Shown: one piece after another, positions 20,748-29,716 of the stretch | Layout: every line of letters starts with the position of its first letter | Numbering within the stretch: the first letter of the stretch is position 1 | Assembly: GCF_002554705.1 (NCBI RefSeq) | Contig: NZ_PDEP01000015.1 | Span: forward strand, 1 to 64,000 | Source: Longimonas halophila | GTDB lineage: Bacteria > Bacteroidota > Rhodothermia > Rhodothermales > Salinibacteraceae | Direction of reading: 5' to 3' | Length of the DNA stretch: 64,000 bases | Notes under the pieces: generated by a model | Told to the model about the DNA's origin: nothing | Seen by the model: the letters and a program-made list of their open reading frames with translations, nothing else | Databases searched by the model: none | Position numbers and translations under genes: made by a program

Positions 20748-21014
20748 ATGGATTGTCCAAATAAACCCCTTCGTATCGCAGAGGATGGCGAAGTCGTTGG
20801 CCTGCTGTGTCAGGTAGCGCGTGCCTTTAACATGACGCGCAGCGCGGTGCTCAACTGCTTGCGCGACCACGCCTCTGAAGCTGTCATTCTGAGCGCAGGC
20901 AAAGGCCTCGACCGGTTACTCATTATGGATGCTGATGCCGTGCAGGCGCTGCGCGACTACGCCCAGTCCACTACCGACCCGCTGCGCGTGTCGGCTAATG
21001 CCGCGCTGATCTAA
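20748..21014 (+). CDS. Small hypothetical protein, possible DNA-binding
   Basis: 88 residues from the ATG at 20748 (MDCPNKPLRIAEDGE), chosen because GAGGTG lies 7 nt upstream; this is one of the few clear Shine-Dalgarno sequences in the window. A longer frame from 20619 would add an implausible hydrophobic N-terminus. VARAFNMTRSAVLNCLRDH reads like a helix-turn-helix, but I do not recognise the family. It follows the ECF sigma gene by about 140 nt and could be part of its regulon or operon. Confidence 0.6.
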   Translation: MDCPNKPLRIAEDGEVVGLLCQVARAFNMTRSAVLNCLRDHASEAVILSAGKGLDRLLIMDADAVQALRDYAQSTTDPLRVSANAALI

Positions 21015-21200
21015 CGTTGTACGTGTGCTTGTGCACCGGTGAACTCTCTCCGAAAACACCGGCTTGGCTCTGCATCCCCCGGCATACACTAACAGAATGG
21101 TTGCACGCAGAACCTGCGGCTTGTACGTTTACAGTCTCCGTTCCGCACACGTGCCGGACGTTCCGGCTGCGGTGGATCCTGTTGAACTAACCCTGCCGTT

Positions 21201-22235
21201 ATGGAAATTTCGCTGCTTTCCACGTCTATCTTCGCGTTCCTTGTTGTGAATGCGATGCTGCTGTCGGCGTCGGTGCTGGTATATGCCGAGCGCCGCGTGT
21301 CGGGCTTTATGCAAAATCGCCCCGGTCCCAACCGCGTGGGGCCGCTGGGCATTCTGCAGCCGTTTGCCGACGTGCTCAAGTTCGTGATGAAGGAGGACAT
21401 TCAGCCTGCGGCCTCCAACACGTTCATCCATGCACTGGCGCCGGTGCTCATGGTAGTGATTGCCATGAGCGTAGCCTCGCTCATCCCCTTTGCCGAGGGG
21501 GTGGTACTGCTGGACATTGACGTAGGTGTGCTGATGGTACTGGCCTTGACCTCGGTCACGGTGTATGGCATCACCCTGGGCGGATGGAGCTCGAACAGCA
21601 AGTACTCGCTCCTGGGCGGGCTACGCTCCGCCGCGCAGATGATCTCGTACGAGCTGTCAATGGGCCTGGCTGTCATTTCGGTTGTTATCATTGCCGGCAC
21701 GATGAGCCTGCCGGGCATCGTAGAAGATCAGGCCAGCGGCTGGGCCGTGCTTGGGTGGAACGCCTTTCGCAATCCTGTAGGCTGCATTATCTTCATTGTA
21801 ACCGCCTTCGCCGAAACCAACCGCGCGCCGTTCGACTTGCCTGAAGCCGAGCAGGAACTGGTCGGCGGCTACCATACTGAGTACAGCGGGATGAAATTCG
21901 GCATGTTCTTCCTCGCCGAATACGTCAACTGGTTTGTGGCCTCGTTCATCATCGTAACGCTGTTCTTCGGCGGCTACCTTATTCCGTTTCAGCCGCTGCT
22001 CCTGGCCGCCATTCCGGCACTCGACGGCTCGCTGCTCCTTACGCTCTTGCAGTTTGGCAGCCTGATGCTGAAGGTGGCATTCTTCGCATTCCTGTTCATC
22101 TGGGTGCGGTGGACGTTCCCCCGCTTCAAGTACAACCAGCTCATGGATCTGGGCTGGAAGAAGATGCTGCCCATCGCGCTGGCCAACACCGTCGTCATTG
22201 CCATCGGCGTCGCCATCTTCCGGTCCATCTTTTAA
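21201..22235 (+). CDS. nuoH: NADH-quinone oxidoreductase subunit H
   Basis: 344 residues with eight predicted membrane segments. Family motifs include AERRVSGFMQNRPGPNRVGP near the N-terminus, the loop FAETNRAPFDLPEAEQELVG, HTEYSGMKFGMFFLAEY and the C-terminal WVRWTFPRFKYNQLM. NuoH forms part of the quinone-binding site of complex I at the junction with the peripheral arm. It stands alone here: no other nuo gene is within the window, so the complex I genes must be scattered in this genome. Confidence 0.95.
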   Translation: MEISLLSTSIFAFLVVNAMLLSASVLVYAERRVSGFMQNRPGPNRVGPLGILQPFADVLKFVMKEDIQPAASNTFIHALAPVLMVVIAMSVASLIPFAEGVVLLDIDVGVLMVLALTSVTVYGITLGGWSSNSKYSLLGGLRSAAQMISYELSMGLAVISVVIIAGTMSLPGIVEDQASGWAVLGWNAFRNPVGCIIFIVTAFAETNRAPFDLPEAEQELVGGYHTEYSGMKFGMFFLAEYVNWFVASFIIVTLFFGGYLIPFQPLLLAAIPALDGSLLLTLLQFGSLMLKVAFFAFLFIWVRWTFPRFKYNQLMDLGWKKMLPIALANTVVIAIGVAIFRSIF

Positions 22236-22287
22236 CCGTTAAGCATGTCGTTCCGCGCTGCATAGCGAGCAAGTCGTCACATGCGAA

Positions 22288-22328
22288 AAGCGCCCCGCCC
22301 TGGCAGCAAAGCCAAGGGCGGGGCGCTT
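22288..22328 (-). terminator. Strong intrinsic terminator between convergent genes
   Basis: Stem AAGCGCCCCGCCCTGGC pairs with GCCAAGGGCGGGGCGCTT, with one bulged base, around a short CAAA-type loop. Read on the minus strand it is followed by TTTT, so it ends the patatin-like gene; it may also stop nuoH transcripts, whose stop codon is about 50 nt away. Confidence 0.8.
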
Positions 22329-22392
22329 GTGGTTGTGACAAAATGGAGGCCGCGTCCGTGTGCAAGCGTCATCCAGCACGACGAACGGGTAC

Positions 22393-23622
22393 TCACGACA
22401 CAGCTTGCTGCAGACGCAACTGCTCCAGCACCAGATCCAGGCGGTCGAGCACCTGGTCGGTTTCGTCGAGGACCGACTGCGCGCTGGAGCGCGACGGCTT
22501 CTGCTCCGGAAAGAGCGTACGCCGCGTATCCGTAAGCACGTCCAGGCGCAGGCGCAGCCCGTGGCGGCGGAGCGTAGCCTGTAACGCCGGGGCTTGCGTG
22601 CGCAGATGGCGCCGCGTGGCCTGGTACGCATGCTCGCACACGTCGTGGCGGTTCTTGAAGCTGAAGATGTTCGAGAAGAACATGCGCGTGTCGTCGTACT
22701 CCGGCTCAATCAAAATGAGGTCCGCATCCGGGTGCGTGTGCGCGTACTTTTTGAAACCCGTGGTCTTGCGCGAATCCACAATAGCGCGGAACGTTTGCGA
22801 CAGCACTGCGGGCAGGCCATGATCGATGAGCCCATGCTCGTTCAGCAAGCGGTTGGCATGGCGTTTCAACTGCACATTCACCGGCACAATCGGGTTGATG
22901 CAGAACAGCAGGTCGGTGCCCTCATCGAGCGCCACGCTGGCATGCACCGTACGCCGCGCCACGCCGTCGATGTAGTACTCGCCGTCAATCTCGACTGGAC
23001 AGTACAGCCCCGGCAGCGCGGTGCTGGCCTGCACCGCCTTCGAGATGGGCACATGGTCGCGCCCCGGCTCGCCAAACACCGCAATCTCCGACGAATCCAG
23101 GTGCATCGTTACCACACGCAATTTGGCCTGCAACTCGCGGAAATCATTCGTGCGGTCGGGCGGCGTAAGGGCTTGGGCCAGAAACCGATGCAGCGGCGTA
23201 TTCTCAAAAAGCCCGGTCGGCACTACCGAACCAAACGTAGATAGTAGGCCCACCACCGAAAGATCAGTCGGGTGCGTTGCAAAGTAGCGAAACGTCCGCC
23301 AGAGCGCCCCCGGTACACGCAGCATGCGTTCGGCATACTCGCGCAATGCCGGGCTAAAGAGCACCTCGGGCTGCACGTTCAAGCGGGGATCGGCATCCGA
23401 CTCCGAGACAATGGCGCGGCTCAGTGTGCGTGCCGACACGCCATTCGCCAGAAATGAGCTGATGAGCGCGCCCGAACTCACGCCCACGTATGTATCCAAC
23501 GCGTGCAGATCGAGCCCGTCGATGGCTTCATCGAGCGCACAGAGCGCTCCCACCTCATAAATGGCGCCTTCAACCACGCCCCCTGCACACGCCAGTCCAA
23601 CCGAAGAAGAAGTCGTAGCCAT
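22393..23622 (-). CDS. Patatin-like phospholipase
   Basis: 409 residues from the Met at 23622 (MATTSSSVGLACAGG); the frame extends upstream to 23712 but that part is unlikely. The oxyanion loop is ACAGGVVEGAIYEVG (11-25), the nucleophile is Ser49 in GVSSG, and the catalytic Asp probably that of YYIDGVARRT. Patatin domains hydrolyse acyl esters of lipids. The C-terminal third (about 300-409) is helical and charged. The protein has no signal peptide. It is convergent with nuoH, with a terminator between. Confidence 0.88.
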   Translation of the reverse strand: MATTSSSVGLACAGGVVEGAIYEVGALCALDEAIDGLDLHALDTYVGVSSGALISSFLANGVSARTLSRAIVSESDADPRLNVQPEVLFSPALREYAERMLRVPGALWRTFRYFATHPTDLSVVGLLSTFGSVVPTGLFENTPLHRFLAQALTPPDRTNDFRELQAKLRVVTMHLDSSEIAVFGEPGRDHVPISKAVQASTALPGLYCPVEIDGEYYIDGVARRTVHASVALDEGTDLLFCINPIVPVNVQLKRHANRLLNEHGLIDHGLPAVLSQTFRAIVDSRKTTGFKKYAHTHPDADLILIEPEYDDTRMFFSNIFSFKNRHDVCEHAYQATRRHLRTQAPALQATLRRHGLRLRLDVLTDTRRTLFPEQKPSRSSAQSVLDETDQVLDRLDLVLEQLRLQQAVS

Positions 23623-23775
23623 ACATCCGAAAGCCAAGTGATAAACAGCGCGTCGTTTATGGATACGCCATGAAAGCGGTTCCAACCTACAGCCCCGGCA
23701 AACGCTTGGCACATCCTACCCCATGCCCTATGGATGTGGCCCGCCGCCCGGGGTAACGCCCTCAGCAAGAGCACG

Positions 23776-24300
23776 TTAGCGCGCGGAGTGGGGCGTCTGC
23801 TCTCCCGGTTCTCCCGACGTGGACACCATCTCGTTATCTGACGTGCGTTCTTCGGTGTCTGTCTGCTCGTTTCCGGGCGACTCGATGGCGTTGAGCAGTG
23901 CCCCCAGCTTCTGCTCAGCCTCGTGCAGTTGATTGCGTAGCGCATCCAGTTCATCGGCGCGCGGCCCTTGCAGCAAGCGCCCCAGGCGGTCCATCGAGTG
24001 CTGCACCAGATCGTCTACACGCACGCGGAGCTGGTCGAGCCCCGCGTCGAGTGCGGCTCCACTCCGGCGCAGCAGCTTGTGCAACACCTCAGCCGAGATG
24101 GGTGAGTGCCCTTCCTTACCCTCGGCCAGAATAATTTGCGTAAGCGTCTGTGCCGTCAGGTCTTGCCCCGTTGCCTGGTCAACGACCTGGACCGTTTCGC
24201 CGTTGCGCACCAGTTCGGCAATATCGCTCAGCGATACGTACGCGCTCGCTTCGGTATCGTAGAGCTTGCGATTTTCGTAGCGTTTAATAAGACGCGCCAT
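23776..24300 (-). CDS. phaR: Polyhydroxyalkanoate synthesis regulator, PhaR type
   Basis: 174 residues from the Met at 24300 (MARLIKRYENRKLYDTEAS). The N-terminal segment RLIKRYENRKLYDTEASAYV is the PHB/PHA accumulation regulator DNA-binding domain, followed by the accumulation domain and an amphipathic coiled-coil region (about 95-140) that in relatives binds PHA granules. PhaR represses phasin and PHA genes until polymer forms. No phaC or phasin gene is in the window; the FabG-like gene at 28905 could supply an acetoacetyl-CoA reductase, which is inference. Confidence 0.85.
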   Translation of the reverse strand: MARLIKRYENRKLYDTEASAYVSLSDIAELVRNGETVQVVDQATGQDLTAQTLTQIILAEGKEGHSPISAEVLHKLLRRSGAALDAGLDQLRVRVDDLVQHSMDRLGRLLQGPRADELDALRNQLHEAEQKLGALLNAIESPGNEQTDTEERTSDNEMVSTSGEPGEQTPHSAR

Positions 24301-24610
24301 GCACATACAGCATACTAATACGGGCAAACTGCGATAGGGGCAGACGCATGCGCTGTGCGTGGGTGGTAGAGTTCGTGTATCACGTATAACGCACTGCGTC
24401 AGTCCTGTTGGCATCCGACGCGCACAGGCCGGGTGTGATCCGCCTTCGCCCGTACTGTTGGACCTGTGTTGCCCGGGCCTTCGTCTATATGTTGCATCTT
24501 GCGCATCCCGCTGTACGCTCTATACACGAATCTACAGCGCACATGAGCGGTTTGAGTGCCCCATATTACTCTGCATCCGTTGTTACGCATCAACCTGCGC
24601 CCTGCGTTTT
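24301..24610. other. Intergenic region between divergent phaR and gbsR-like genes
   Basis: About 310 bp that must contain both promoters. The short frames here are upstream extensions of the two genes rather than separate genes. I found no clear palindrome. Confidence 0.4.
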
Positions 24611-25180
24611 ATGGCTCATGCACCCTCTCCGGTCGAAGAAGAGCTCATCCAAGAGTTCGGCAGCATCTACGAATCGCACGGACTGAAGCGGTTGCAAGGG
24701 CTTATCGTGGGCTTGCTGCTCACGCAGAGCGAGCCGGCCTCGCTCGATGACATGGTAGAGTTGCTGGGTCATTCAAAAGGCCCTATTTCAATCTCGGTGC
24801 GCCGCCTGGCCGACATGGGCGTTGTGCGTAAGGTGGATGGCCCGGTAAACCGTCGCAATTATTACGTGGCTCACCCCGACATCTTCTACAACAACTTCAA
24901 GTTCAACATGGCCACAGTGCGCCGCAATCGCTCGCTGGCTGAGCGCTACCTGCGCCGCATGCGGCAGAGCAACCAAGGGGATGCCGAAACCATCACGAAC
25001 CTGGAGCACATGCACGCCTTCTACCAACTGATGGAATCCTTTTATCAGGATTTTTCGAAGCGGTGGGAGGAGGTCAAGCAAGCGCGCCTGGCCGACCAAG
25101 ACGCTGCGCAGCAAGATACCGCCACGCAAGATGCTTCGCAGCAGGACGCCGCACAGGCCGTGTCGGAATCTGCAAACTAA
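24611..25180 (+). CDS. GbsR/MarR-family transcriptional regulator
   Basis: 189 residues from the ATG at 24611 (MAHAPSPVEEELIQEFG). The winged helix spans about 28-90, with LDDMVELLGHSKGPISISVR as recognition part and VRKVDGPVNRRNYYVAH as wing, typical of GbsR-type MarR relatives, which control choline / glycine betaine uptake or similar osmotic functions. The C-terminus is a Gln/Asp/Ala tract (AQQDTATQDASQQDAAQA). The stop codon is immediately followed by a family A repeat. A role in osmotic control would suit a halophile but no target gene is adjacent. Confidence 0.82.
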   Translation: MAHAPSPVEEELIQEFGSIYESHGLKRLQGLIVGLLLTQSEPASLDDMVELLGHSKGPISISVRRLADMGVVRKVDGPVNRRNYYVAHPDIFYNNFKFNMATVRRNRSLAERYLRRMRQSNQGDAETITNLEHMHAFYQLMESFYQDFSKRWEEVKQARLADQDAAQQDTATQDASQQDAAQAVSESAN

Positions 25181-25326
25181 GAGCCCGTTTTGTTCCTTAC
25201 TTTGGGCTCTGAGCGGCTCCGCTGGGCTGGGGCCTTTAGGTCATGCCTCTGGTGCTACGAACCTCTATCGTGGTCCAATTTTCGCCTCAGCGGCCCTCGC
25301 TCTCGCCTGCAAACCCAAACAGGCTC
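25181..25326 (-). repeat. MITE-like palindromic repeat, family A copy 2
   Basis: A 146-bp inverted copy of the element at 2486-2646: it opens GAGCCCGTTTTGTTCC and closes CAAACCCAAACAGGCTC. Shared inner blocks include GAGCGAGGGCCGCTGAGGCG and CCCAGCGGAGCCGCT (both on the minus strand). It begins at the first base after the gbsR-like stop codon, so it probably forms the 3' end of that transcript. Confidence 0.85.
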
Positions 25327-25366
25327 TAACGGGGACGGCTACATAATGAGCAGCCGTCCCCCCACG

Positions 25367-25936
25367 TTATCGTCCGCTGTTGTCAGCCCGCTGCTGCGAA
25401 GCACCAGCCGTTGCTATGGTACGAGCACGTTCGACCACTTCACGCATGTCTGCGCGGTGGGCGTACGAAATGTCGAACTCCGCCGCGCCAATGGTTACCT
25501 GCACCGTCTCTGCAGTAGCCATTCGCTGAAAGACTGACGGGCGCAGCGTAGCCGATTGGATTTCGAGGACCTCACCGTCGAGGCGTCGGGTGCGCGACTC
25601 AAGGTCTTGGATCTGGTGGCGCTGGTTGTTGATCCACACGAGCACCCGTTCGGCTCCAGCCAGTCCTGTTTGCTGGGGGGCAAATCCGTAAAACTTGAGC
25701 TGCCATACTTCCGCTGCGGTATCGGGCTGGTAGGTGTACTCGGCCTTGTAAGCAATGTCGGTTCCAGCATAACTGACGACTTCCGTGTCCTGCAGGTTTG
25801 TGCTTGTGACACGTTCAGCGCCGGTAATATCGCTGGTCGTGTGTTCCACCTGCGCGTGCACCAGCGACGGATCCATGAGCAGCAATGCAGCCGCTGCAGT
25901 GGCAAACATGACAAGTGATGAGCGTAAGCAGCGCAT
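25367..25936 (-). CDS. Exported hypothetical protein
   Basis: 189 residues from the Met at 25936 (MRCLRSSLVMFATAAAALLL). A signal peptide with cleavage after VHA (about residue 28) is clear. The mature part begins QVEHTTSDITGAERV and looks all-beta (EVVSYAGTDIAYKAEYTY, EVWQLKFYGFAP). No family is recognised. It is divergent from the TonB receptor gene and convergent with the regulator, with the repeat in between. Confidence 0.65.
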   Translation of the reverse strand: MRCLRSSLVMFATAAAALLLMDPSLVHAQVEHTTSDITGAERVTSTNLQDTEVVSYAGTDIAYKAEYTYQPDTAAEVWQLKFYGFAPQQTGLAGAERVLVWINNQRHQIQDLESRTRRLDGEVLEIQSATLRPSVFQRMATAETVQVTIGAAEFDISYAHRADMREVVERARTIATAGASQQRADNSGR

Positions 25937-26136
25937 AGCAGTAAAGAGAGCTATCGTGGAAGGGAAGGGTGAACGCCACACACAGCACAAAAGCGCATCT
26001 TAGATACGTGCTGCTATGGGCGTACGTGCGCATCTGGTGTATGCACGCATGTCGCATACACGCACGCCCCACGGCACAAGAGGCGCATAATAAGATGCAC
26101 GTTTGTATTACAAAGCATACCTATCTATTAAGATTC

Positions 26137-26150
26137 TTGGAAGCGCTTAC
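26137..26150. promoter_or_regulatory. LacI/GalR-like operator, distal
   Basis: TTGGAAGCGCTTAC, built on the GGAAGCGCTT core, 230 bp upstream of the TonB receptor gene. The same core occurs at 26288, 38954 and 48226. Its spacing of about 150 bp from the proximal site would allow looping by a tetrameric regulator. Confidence 0.5.
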
Positions 26151-26278
26151 GTATTGCACGCGTTAGGCAGATAATCTGCCATAGCATCTCTTGGTCCAGC
26201 ACAAAAACAACTTATTCACAATATGTCCACACTTTCACTGCCCCATCGCGTGGTAGCCTTGTAAATTTGCGCAGCTTC

Positions 26279-26307
26279 TTGACATTGTCGGAAGCGCTTT
26301 CTACGTT
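26279..26307 (+). promoter_or_regulatory. Promoter with embedded LacI/GalR-like operator
   Basis: TTGACA (26279-26284), a 17-bp spacer and TACGTT (26302-26307), fitting both the sigma-A and the Bacteroidota TTG / TAnnTT pattern. The spacer contains the palindrome TCGGAAGCGCTTTC (26288-26301), so a repressor bound there would exclude RNA polymerase. The start codon of the TonB receptor is 60-90 bp further on. Confidence 0.65.
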
Positions 26308-26318
26308 CAATCTAAACG

Positions 26319-26334
26319 TTTGGAAGATTCCAAA
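26319..26334. promoter_or_regulatory. Perfect inverted repeat near the transcription start
   Basis: TTTGGAA-GA-TTCCAAA, 7-bp arms with a 2-bp centre, 12 bp after the -10-like element of the preceding promoter. It shares TTTGGAA/TTCCAAA with the outer half of the palindrome at 38954-38971, so it may be a variant site for the same protein with the central AGCGCT missing. Confidence 0.45.
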
Positions 26335-26396
26335 CAAAAGAAAAGAAACCCCATCGGGTCGATACAATGCTCTCCAGCAACACGGTGACCGATATG

Positions 26397-28823
26397 ATGC
26401 GAATATGGACAGGACTTGCTTGCTTCTTGCTCTTTTTTAGCGTAGGCGCGCTCCCCGGCGATGCCGCACAGCGCACGGGTACACTGACCGGTGAGGTGCG
26501 CGACGCCGAAACCGATGAGCCGCTCCCCGGCGCCAACGTCGTGCTTACAGAAACCTCGCTCGGCGCCAGCACCAACGCCGATGGTTCGTACCAGATTGAC
26601 GGCGTGCCTGAGGGCACTTACACTGTGCGTGTCAGCTTTGTCGGCTACGAAGACACAACCTTCGATGTGTCGATTACCTCGGGGGCTACCGCCCGCCAGA
26701 ATGTGACCCTGCAACCCCGCACGTTCCTGGGCGACGAAATCGTGGTGACCGGCTCGCGGCGCGCCGAAAAGGTACTCGACTCGCCCGTCAACATCCAGTC
26801 TGTCTCGGCGGCGCAATTGCAGGAAAGCGGCGGCGGCACCTTTCTCTCCGCGCTCTCAAATCTGAAGGGCGTCGATTTTGTGGATGTCGGGATCAACGGG
26901 CAGGGCATCTCCGCCCGCGGGTTCAACAACCACTTTAATACGCGCATGCTGTCGATGACCGACGGACGCGTGGCTCAACTGCCCGGCACGGGACTTCCAC
27001 AGGGCAATTTCCTGCCGACCTCGCAGCTCGATGTGCAGAGCATCGAGGTCATCGTAGGTCCAGCCTCTGCGCTCTACGGCCCAAACGCCCACACCGGCGT
27101 AGTCAATGTCATTACCAAGAGCCCATGGGACGAGTCGGGCGTTGCGCTTGATGTGCGTGGCGGGGGCAACGACCTGTTCGATACCAACATACGCGCTGCC
27201 GGTACCATCAACGATGCATTTGGCTGGAAGGTAACCGGGCAGTACATGACCGCCACGGACTTTCGTCCTGAGCGTGGCCCCGCTCCCGATGCAGGCGAAG
27301 CCGAACCGCACTACTACAGCGGTCCTTTCCCGGCCAACCTGGGTTCTTTCGAGGCCGATCTGATCGAGGACTACGACGTGGAATCCATCAGCACCGAGGG
27401 AAGCCTCTACTACCGCTTCGCCGGAGATTGGATGCTTGAAGGCAGTTTTGGATTTTCGGAAAATGACAACCTGGGCATCACCAACAACGGGCGCAACCGT
27501 ATTCTGGGCTGGCAGGTCAACTACCAAAACATCCAGCTGAGCAGCAGCAACTGGTATGCGCAGTTTACCCGCACGGCCAACGACGCCGGCGATACCTACC
27601 AGATCAACGGCGTGGGGGAAAGCGTAGCTGACCTTATCGCCGACCCCGACAACAGCATCACCAGCCTGGCTGATGTTGATCTTCCGGCGTTGCGCGGAGC
27701 CAACCGCTTCACCGATAAAGGCGAACTGTTGGATTCGGAGCTCCAGTATTCCAATAGCGTGGGCAATCTCGAATTCATAACGGGCGCGCAGTTGCGTCAG
27801 TACAATCCGAACTCGGAAGGCACCTTCCTCGCCGACGGCGCCGGACAGGATATCAGCGCAACAGAGGTGGGGGGATACGTGCAGGCGGACTACTACATGC
27901 TGGACGATCGCCTGCGCCTGAACACCGCTGCCCGTGTCGACGATCACAGCGACTACGGTACGCAGTTTAGCCCCAAGGCCGCGCTTGTCTACACCGTTGC
28001 GCCCGAGAACAACCTGCGCATTGGCTACAACCGGGCGTTTAAGAGTCCGACGGTGCTGGAGAGCAATCTGCGCATTGGCGATTTCGCTCGGGGTAACATC
28101 GACGGCTACACGCTGCAAGATCCCGATGGCAACGTAGTTGGCGAAATATCGCCGCTGGAGCCCGAGGAGGTGAACTCGCTCGAAATCGGCTACAAGGGCC
28201 AACTCGGAAATCGAGTCTACGTGGATGCCGTCGCCTACAACTCCTGGTACACCAACTTCATCAGCCCGCTCAGTGGCGTGGCCGACGGGGCAAACGTGAT
28301 TGCTACTGAACCCGATGGCACCGTCATCGGACCGCTGTTCACGTACACCAACTTCGGCGAAGCTACGGTGCGCGGCGTGGAACTGGGCCTCAATTACTTC
28401 GCGAGTGATCGGTTCAACCTGTCAGGCAACGTCACATGGATTGATCTGGCCGACTTCGAGAAGGAGGAATCGGCGCCCGATCTCAACCTCAATGTGCCCG
28501 AGGTGAAGCTGAAAGGCTCGGCTACCATGCGAAATGTCGGGTTCGACAACTACTCGGTGAGCCTGACCGGACGCTGGCAGTCGGCCTACGAGTTCCAAAC
28601 GGCCTACTGGAACAGTACCACCATGCTCAATGATGGTGAGATCGATGCGCGCTTTGTCGCCAACCTGAACGTAAACTACAGCATTCCGCAAACCGGCGTC
28701 AACCTGCAGCTGAGCGTATCGAACCTCTTCAACAACGAAGGGACCGATGTGCTCGGCGGCCCGGTGCGCGACCGCCTCATCTGGCTCGGCGCCACCTATC
28801 GGTTCAACGGACTGCGGTTTTAG
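26397..28823 (+). CDS. TonB-dependent outer-membrane receptor
   Basis: 808 residues from the Met at 26397 (MRIWTGLACFLLFF); Met codons at 26367 and 26394 are alternatives. Signal peptide (about 1-25), carboxypeptidase-regulatory-like domain (about 27-110, GTLTGEVRDAETDEPLPGAN), plug with DEIVVTGSRR and a barrel ending in aromatic RFNGLRF. It imports a siderophore, vitamin or carbohydrate using TonB energy. No SusD-like partner follows, so it is not a polysaccharide pair of the Sus kind. LacI-type operators upstream favour a carbon substrate, by analogy with such receptors in other bacteria. Confidence 0.92.
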   Translation: MRIWTGLACFLLFFSVGALPGDAAQRTGTLTGEVRDAETDEPLPGANVVLTETSLGASTNADGSYQIDGVPEGTYTVRVSFVGYEDTTFDVSITSGATARQNVTLQPRTFLGDEIVVTGSRRAEKVLDSPVNIQSVSAAQLQESGGGTFLSALSNLKGVDFVDVGINGQGISARGFNNHFNTRMLSMTDGRVAQLPGTGLPQGNFLPTSQLDVQSIEVIVGPASALYGPNAHTGVVNVITKSPWDESGVALDVRGGGNDLFDTNIRAAGTINDAFGWKVTGQYMTATDFRPERGPAPDAGEAEPHYYSGPFPANLGSFEADLIEDYDVESISTEGSLYYRFAGDWMLEGSFGFSENDNLGITNNGRNRILGWQVNYQNIQLSSSNWYAQFTRTANDAGDTYQINGVGESVADLIADPDNSITSLADVDLPALRGANRFTDKGELLDSELQYSNSVGNLEFITGAQLRQYNPNSEGTFLADGAGQDISATEVGGYVQADYYMLDDRLRLNTAARVDDHSDYGTQFSPKAALVYTVAPENNLRIGYNRAFKSPTVLESNLRIGDFARGNIDGYTLQDPDGNVVGEISPLEPEEVNSLEIGYKGQLGNRVYVDAVAYNSWYTNFISPLSGVADGANVIATEPDGTVIGPLFTYTNFGEATVRGVELGLNYFASDRFNLSGNVTWIDLADFEKEESAPDLNLNVPEVKLKGSATMRNVGFDNYSVSLTGRWQSAYEFQTAYWNSTTMLNDGEIDARFVANLNVNYSIPQTGVNLQLSVSNLFNNEGTDVLGGPVRDRLIWLGATYRFNGLRF

Positions 28824-28904
28824 GTCTGCCTCCTTCTGTGGGGACACGGCGCGCCGTGTCCCTACGTCATAACAATGCGATTTCTCGAATCCAATACCAT
28901 TTAT

Positions 28905-29657
28905 ATGTCTGAATCCAATCGTTTGTCGGGCCGCATAGCCATCGTTACCGGTGGCAGCCAGGGCATCGGGAAAGCCACCGCCCTGCGCTTTGCCCGCGAA
29001 GGCGCCCAGGTCATCGTGGCAGATGTGAATGCCGACGCAGGCGCCGACACGGTCGATGCGATCACCGACGCTGGCGGCACCGCGCAGTTTGTCGCGTGCA
29101 ACGTCGCTGACCGATCCTCGGTCGACGCACTGATGGAATCCACCCTCGAAGCATTCGGCACGCTCGACATCCTGGTAAACAACGCGGGCATCACCCGCGA
29201 CGCCACGCTCAAGAAGATGGACCCGGATGACTTTCGGTCGGTGATCGAGGTGAATCTGGAGGGCGTCTTTCATTGCACACAGGCCGCGTATCCGCACCTG
29301 TCGGCCAGCGAGCATGGACGTGTGCTGAACGCGGCGTCGGTCGTGGGGCTGTACGGCAATTTTGGGCAGACGAACTACGTGGCCAGCAAGTCGGGCGTGA
29401 TTGGCATGACCCGCACCTGGGCCCGTGAGTTCGGGCGCGACGGCATCACTGTGAATGCGGTGGCGCCGGGCTTCATCGAAACCCCGATGGTCGACACCGT
29501 GCCTGAGAAGGTGCTCAACAGCCTCAAGGAAAAGACGCCGCTCGGACGCCTGGGGACCGCCGAGGACATCGCTAACGCGTACACGTTCCTCGCCTCCGAC
29601 GAAGCCGCTTTCATCACCGGCGCGGTGCTTAGCGTGGATGGCGGCCTGGTGATGTAG
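28905..29657 (+). CDS. fabG: 3-oxoacyl-ACP / acetoacetyl-CoA reductase-like SDR
   Basis: 250 residues from the Met at 28905 (MSESNRLSGRIAIVTGG). It shows the cofactor loop TGGSQGIGKA, NNAG near residue 88, catalytic Ser in VLNAAS, and Tyr158/Lys162 in TNYVASK. It reduces a 3-oxoacyl thioester with NAD(P)H. FabG for fatty acid synthesis is the default reading; PhaB for polyhydroxyalkanoate synthesis is possible since a PhaR regulator is nearby. The gene for a KAS III-like protein follows after 59 nt, probably in the same operon. Confidence 0.88.
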   Translation: MSESNRLSGRIAIVTGGSQGIGKATALRFAREGAQVIVADVNADAGADTVDAITDAGGTAQFVACNVADRSSVDALMESTLEAFGTLDILVNNAGITRDATLKKMDPDDFRSVIEVNLEGVFHCTQAAYPHLSASEHGRVLNAASVVGLYGNFGQTNYVASKSGVIGMTRTWAREFGRDGITVNAVAPGFIETPMVDTVPEKVLNSLKEKTPLGRLGTAEDIANAYTFLASDEAAFITGAVLSVDGGLVM

Positions 29658-29716
29658 ACGTGCCCTGCGCATCCCCCTGTACCTATTCACGTTCGTTGGA
29701 TTCGACAAGACGCTTT

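Larger units (their letters stand above)
25937..26396. promoter_or_regulatory. Long regulatory region upstream of the TonB receptor gene
   Basis: About 430 bp with no gene but several signals: two LacI/GalR-like palindromes (26137-26150 and 26288-26301), a promoter at 26279-26307 and a perfect TTTGGAA/TTCCAAA inverted repeat at 26319-26334. The first 100 bases hold a run of CGCA/TGCG-rich sequence without clear function. Confidence 0.6.

Noticed and set aside
28422..29708. 428-residue minus-strand frame covering the receptor 3' end and fabG
   Set aside because: It crosses two well-supported genes on the other strand and shows only antisense composition.
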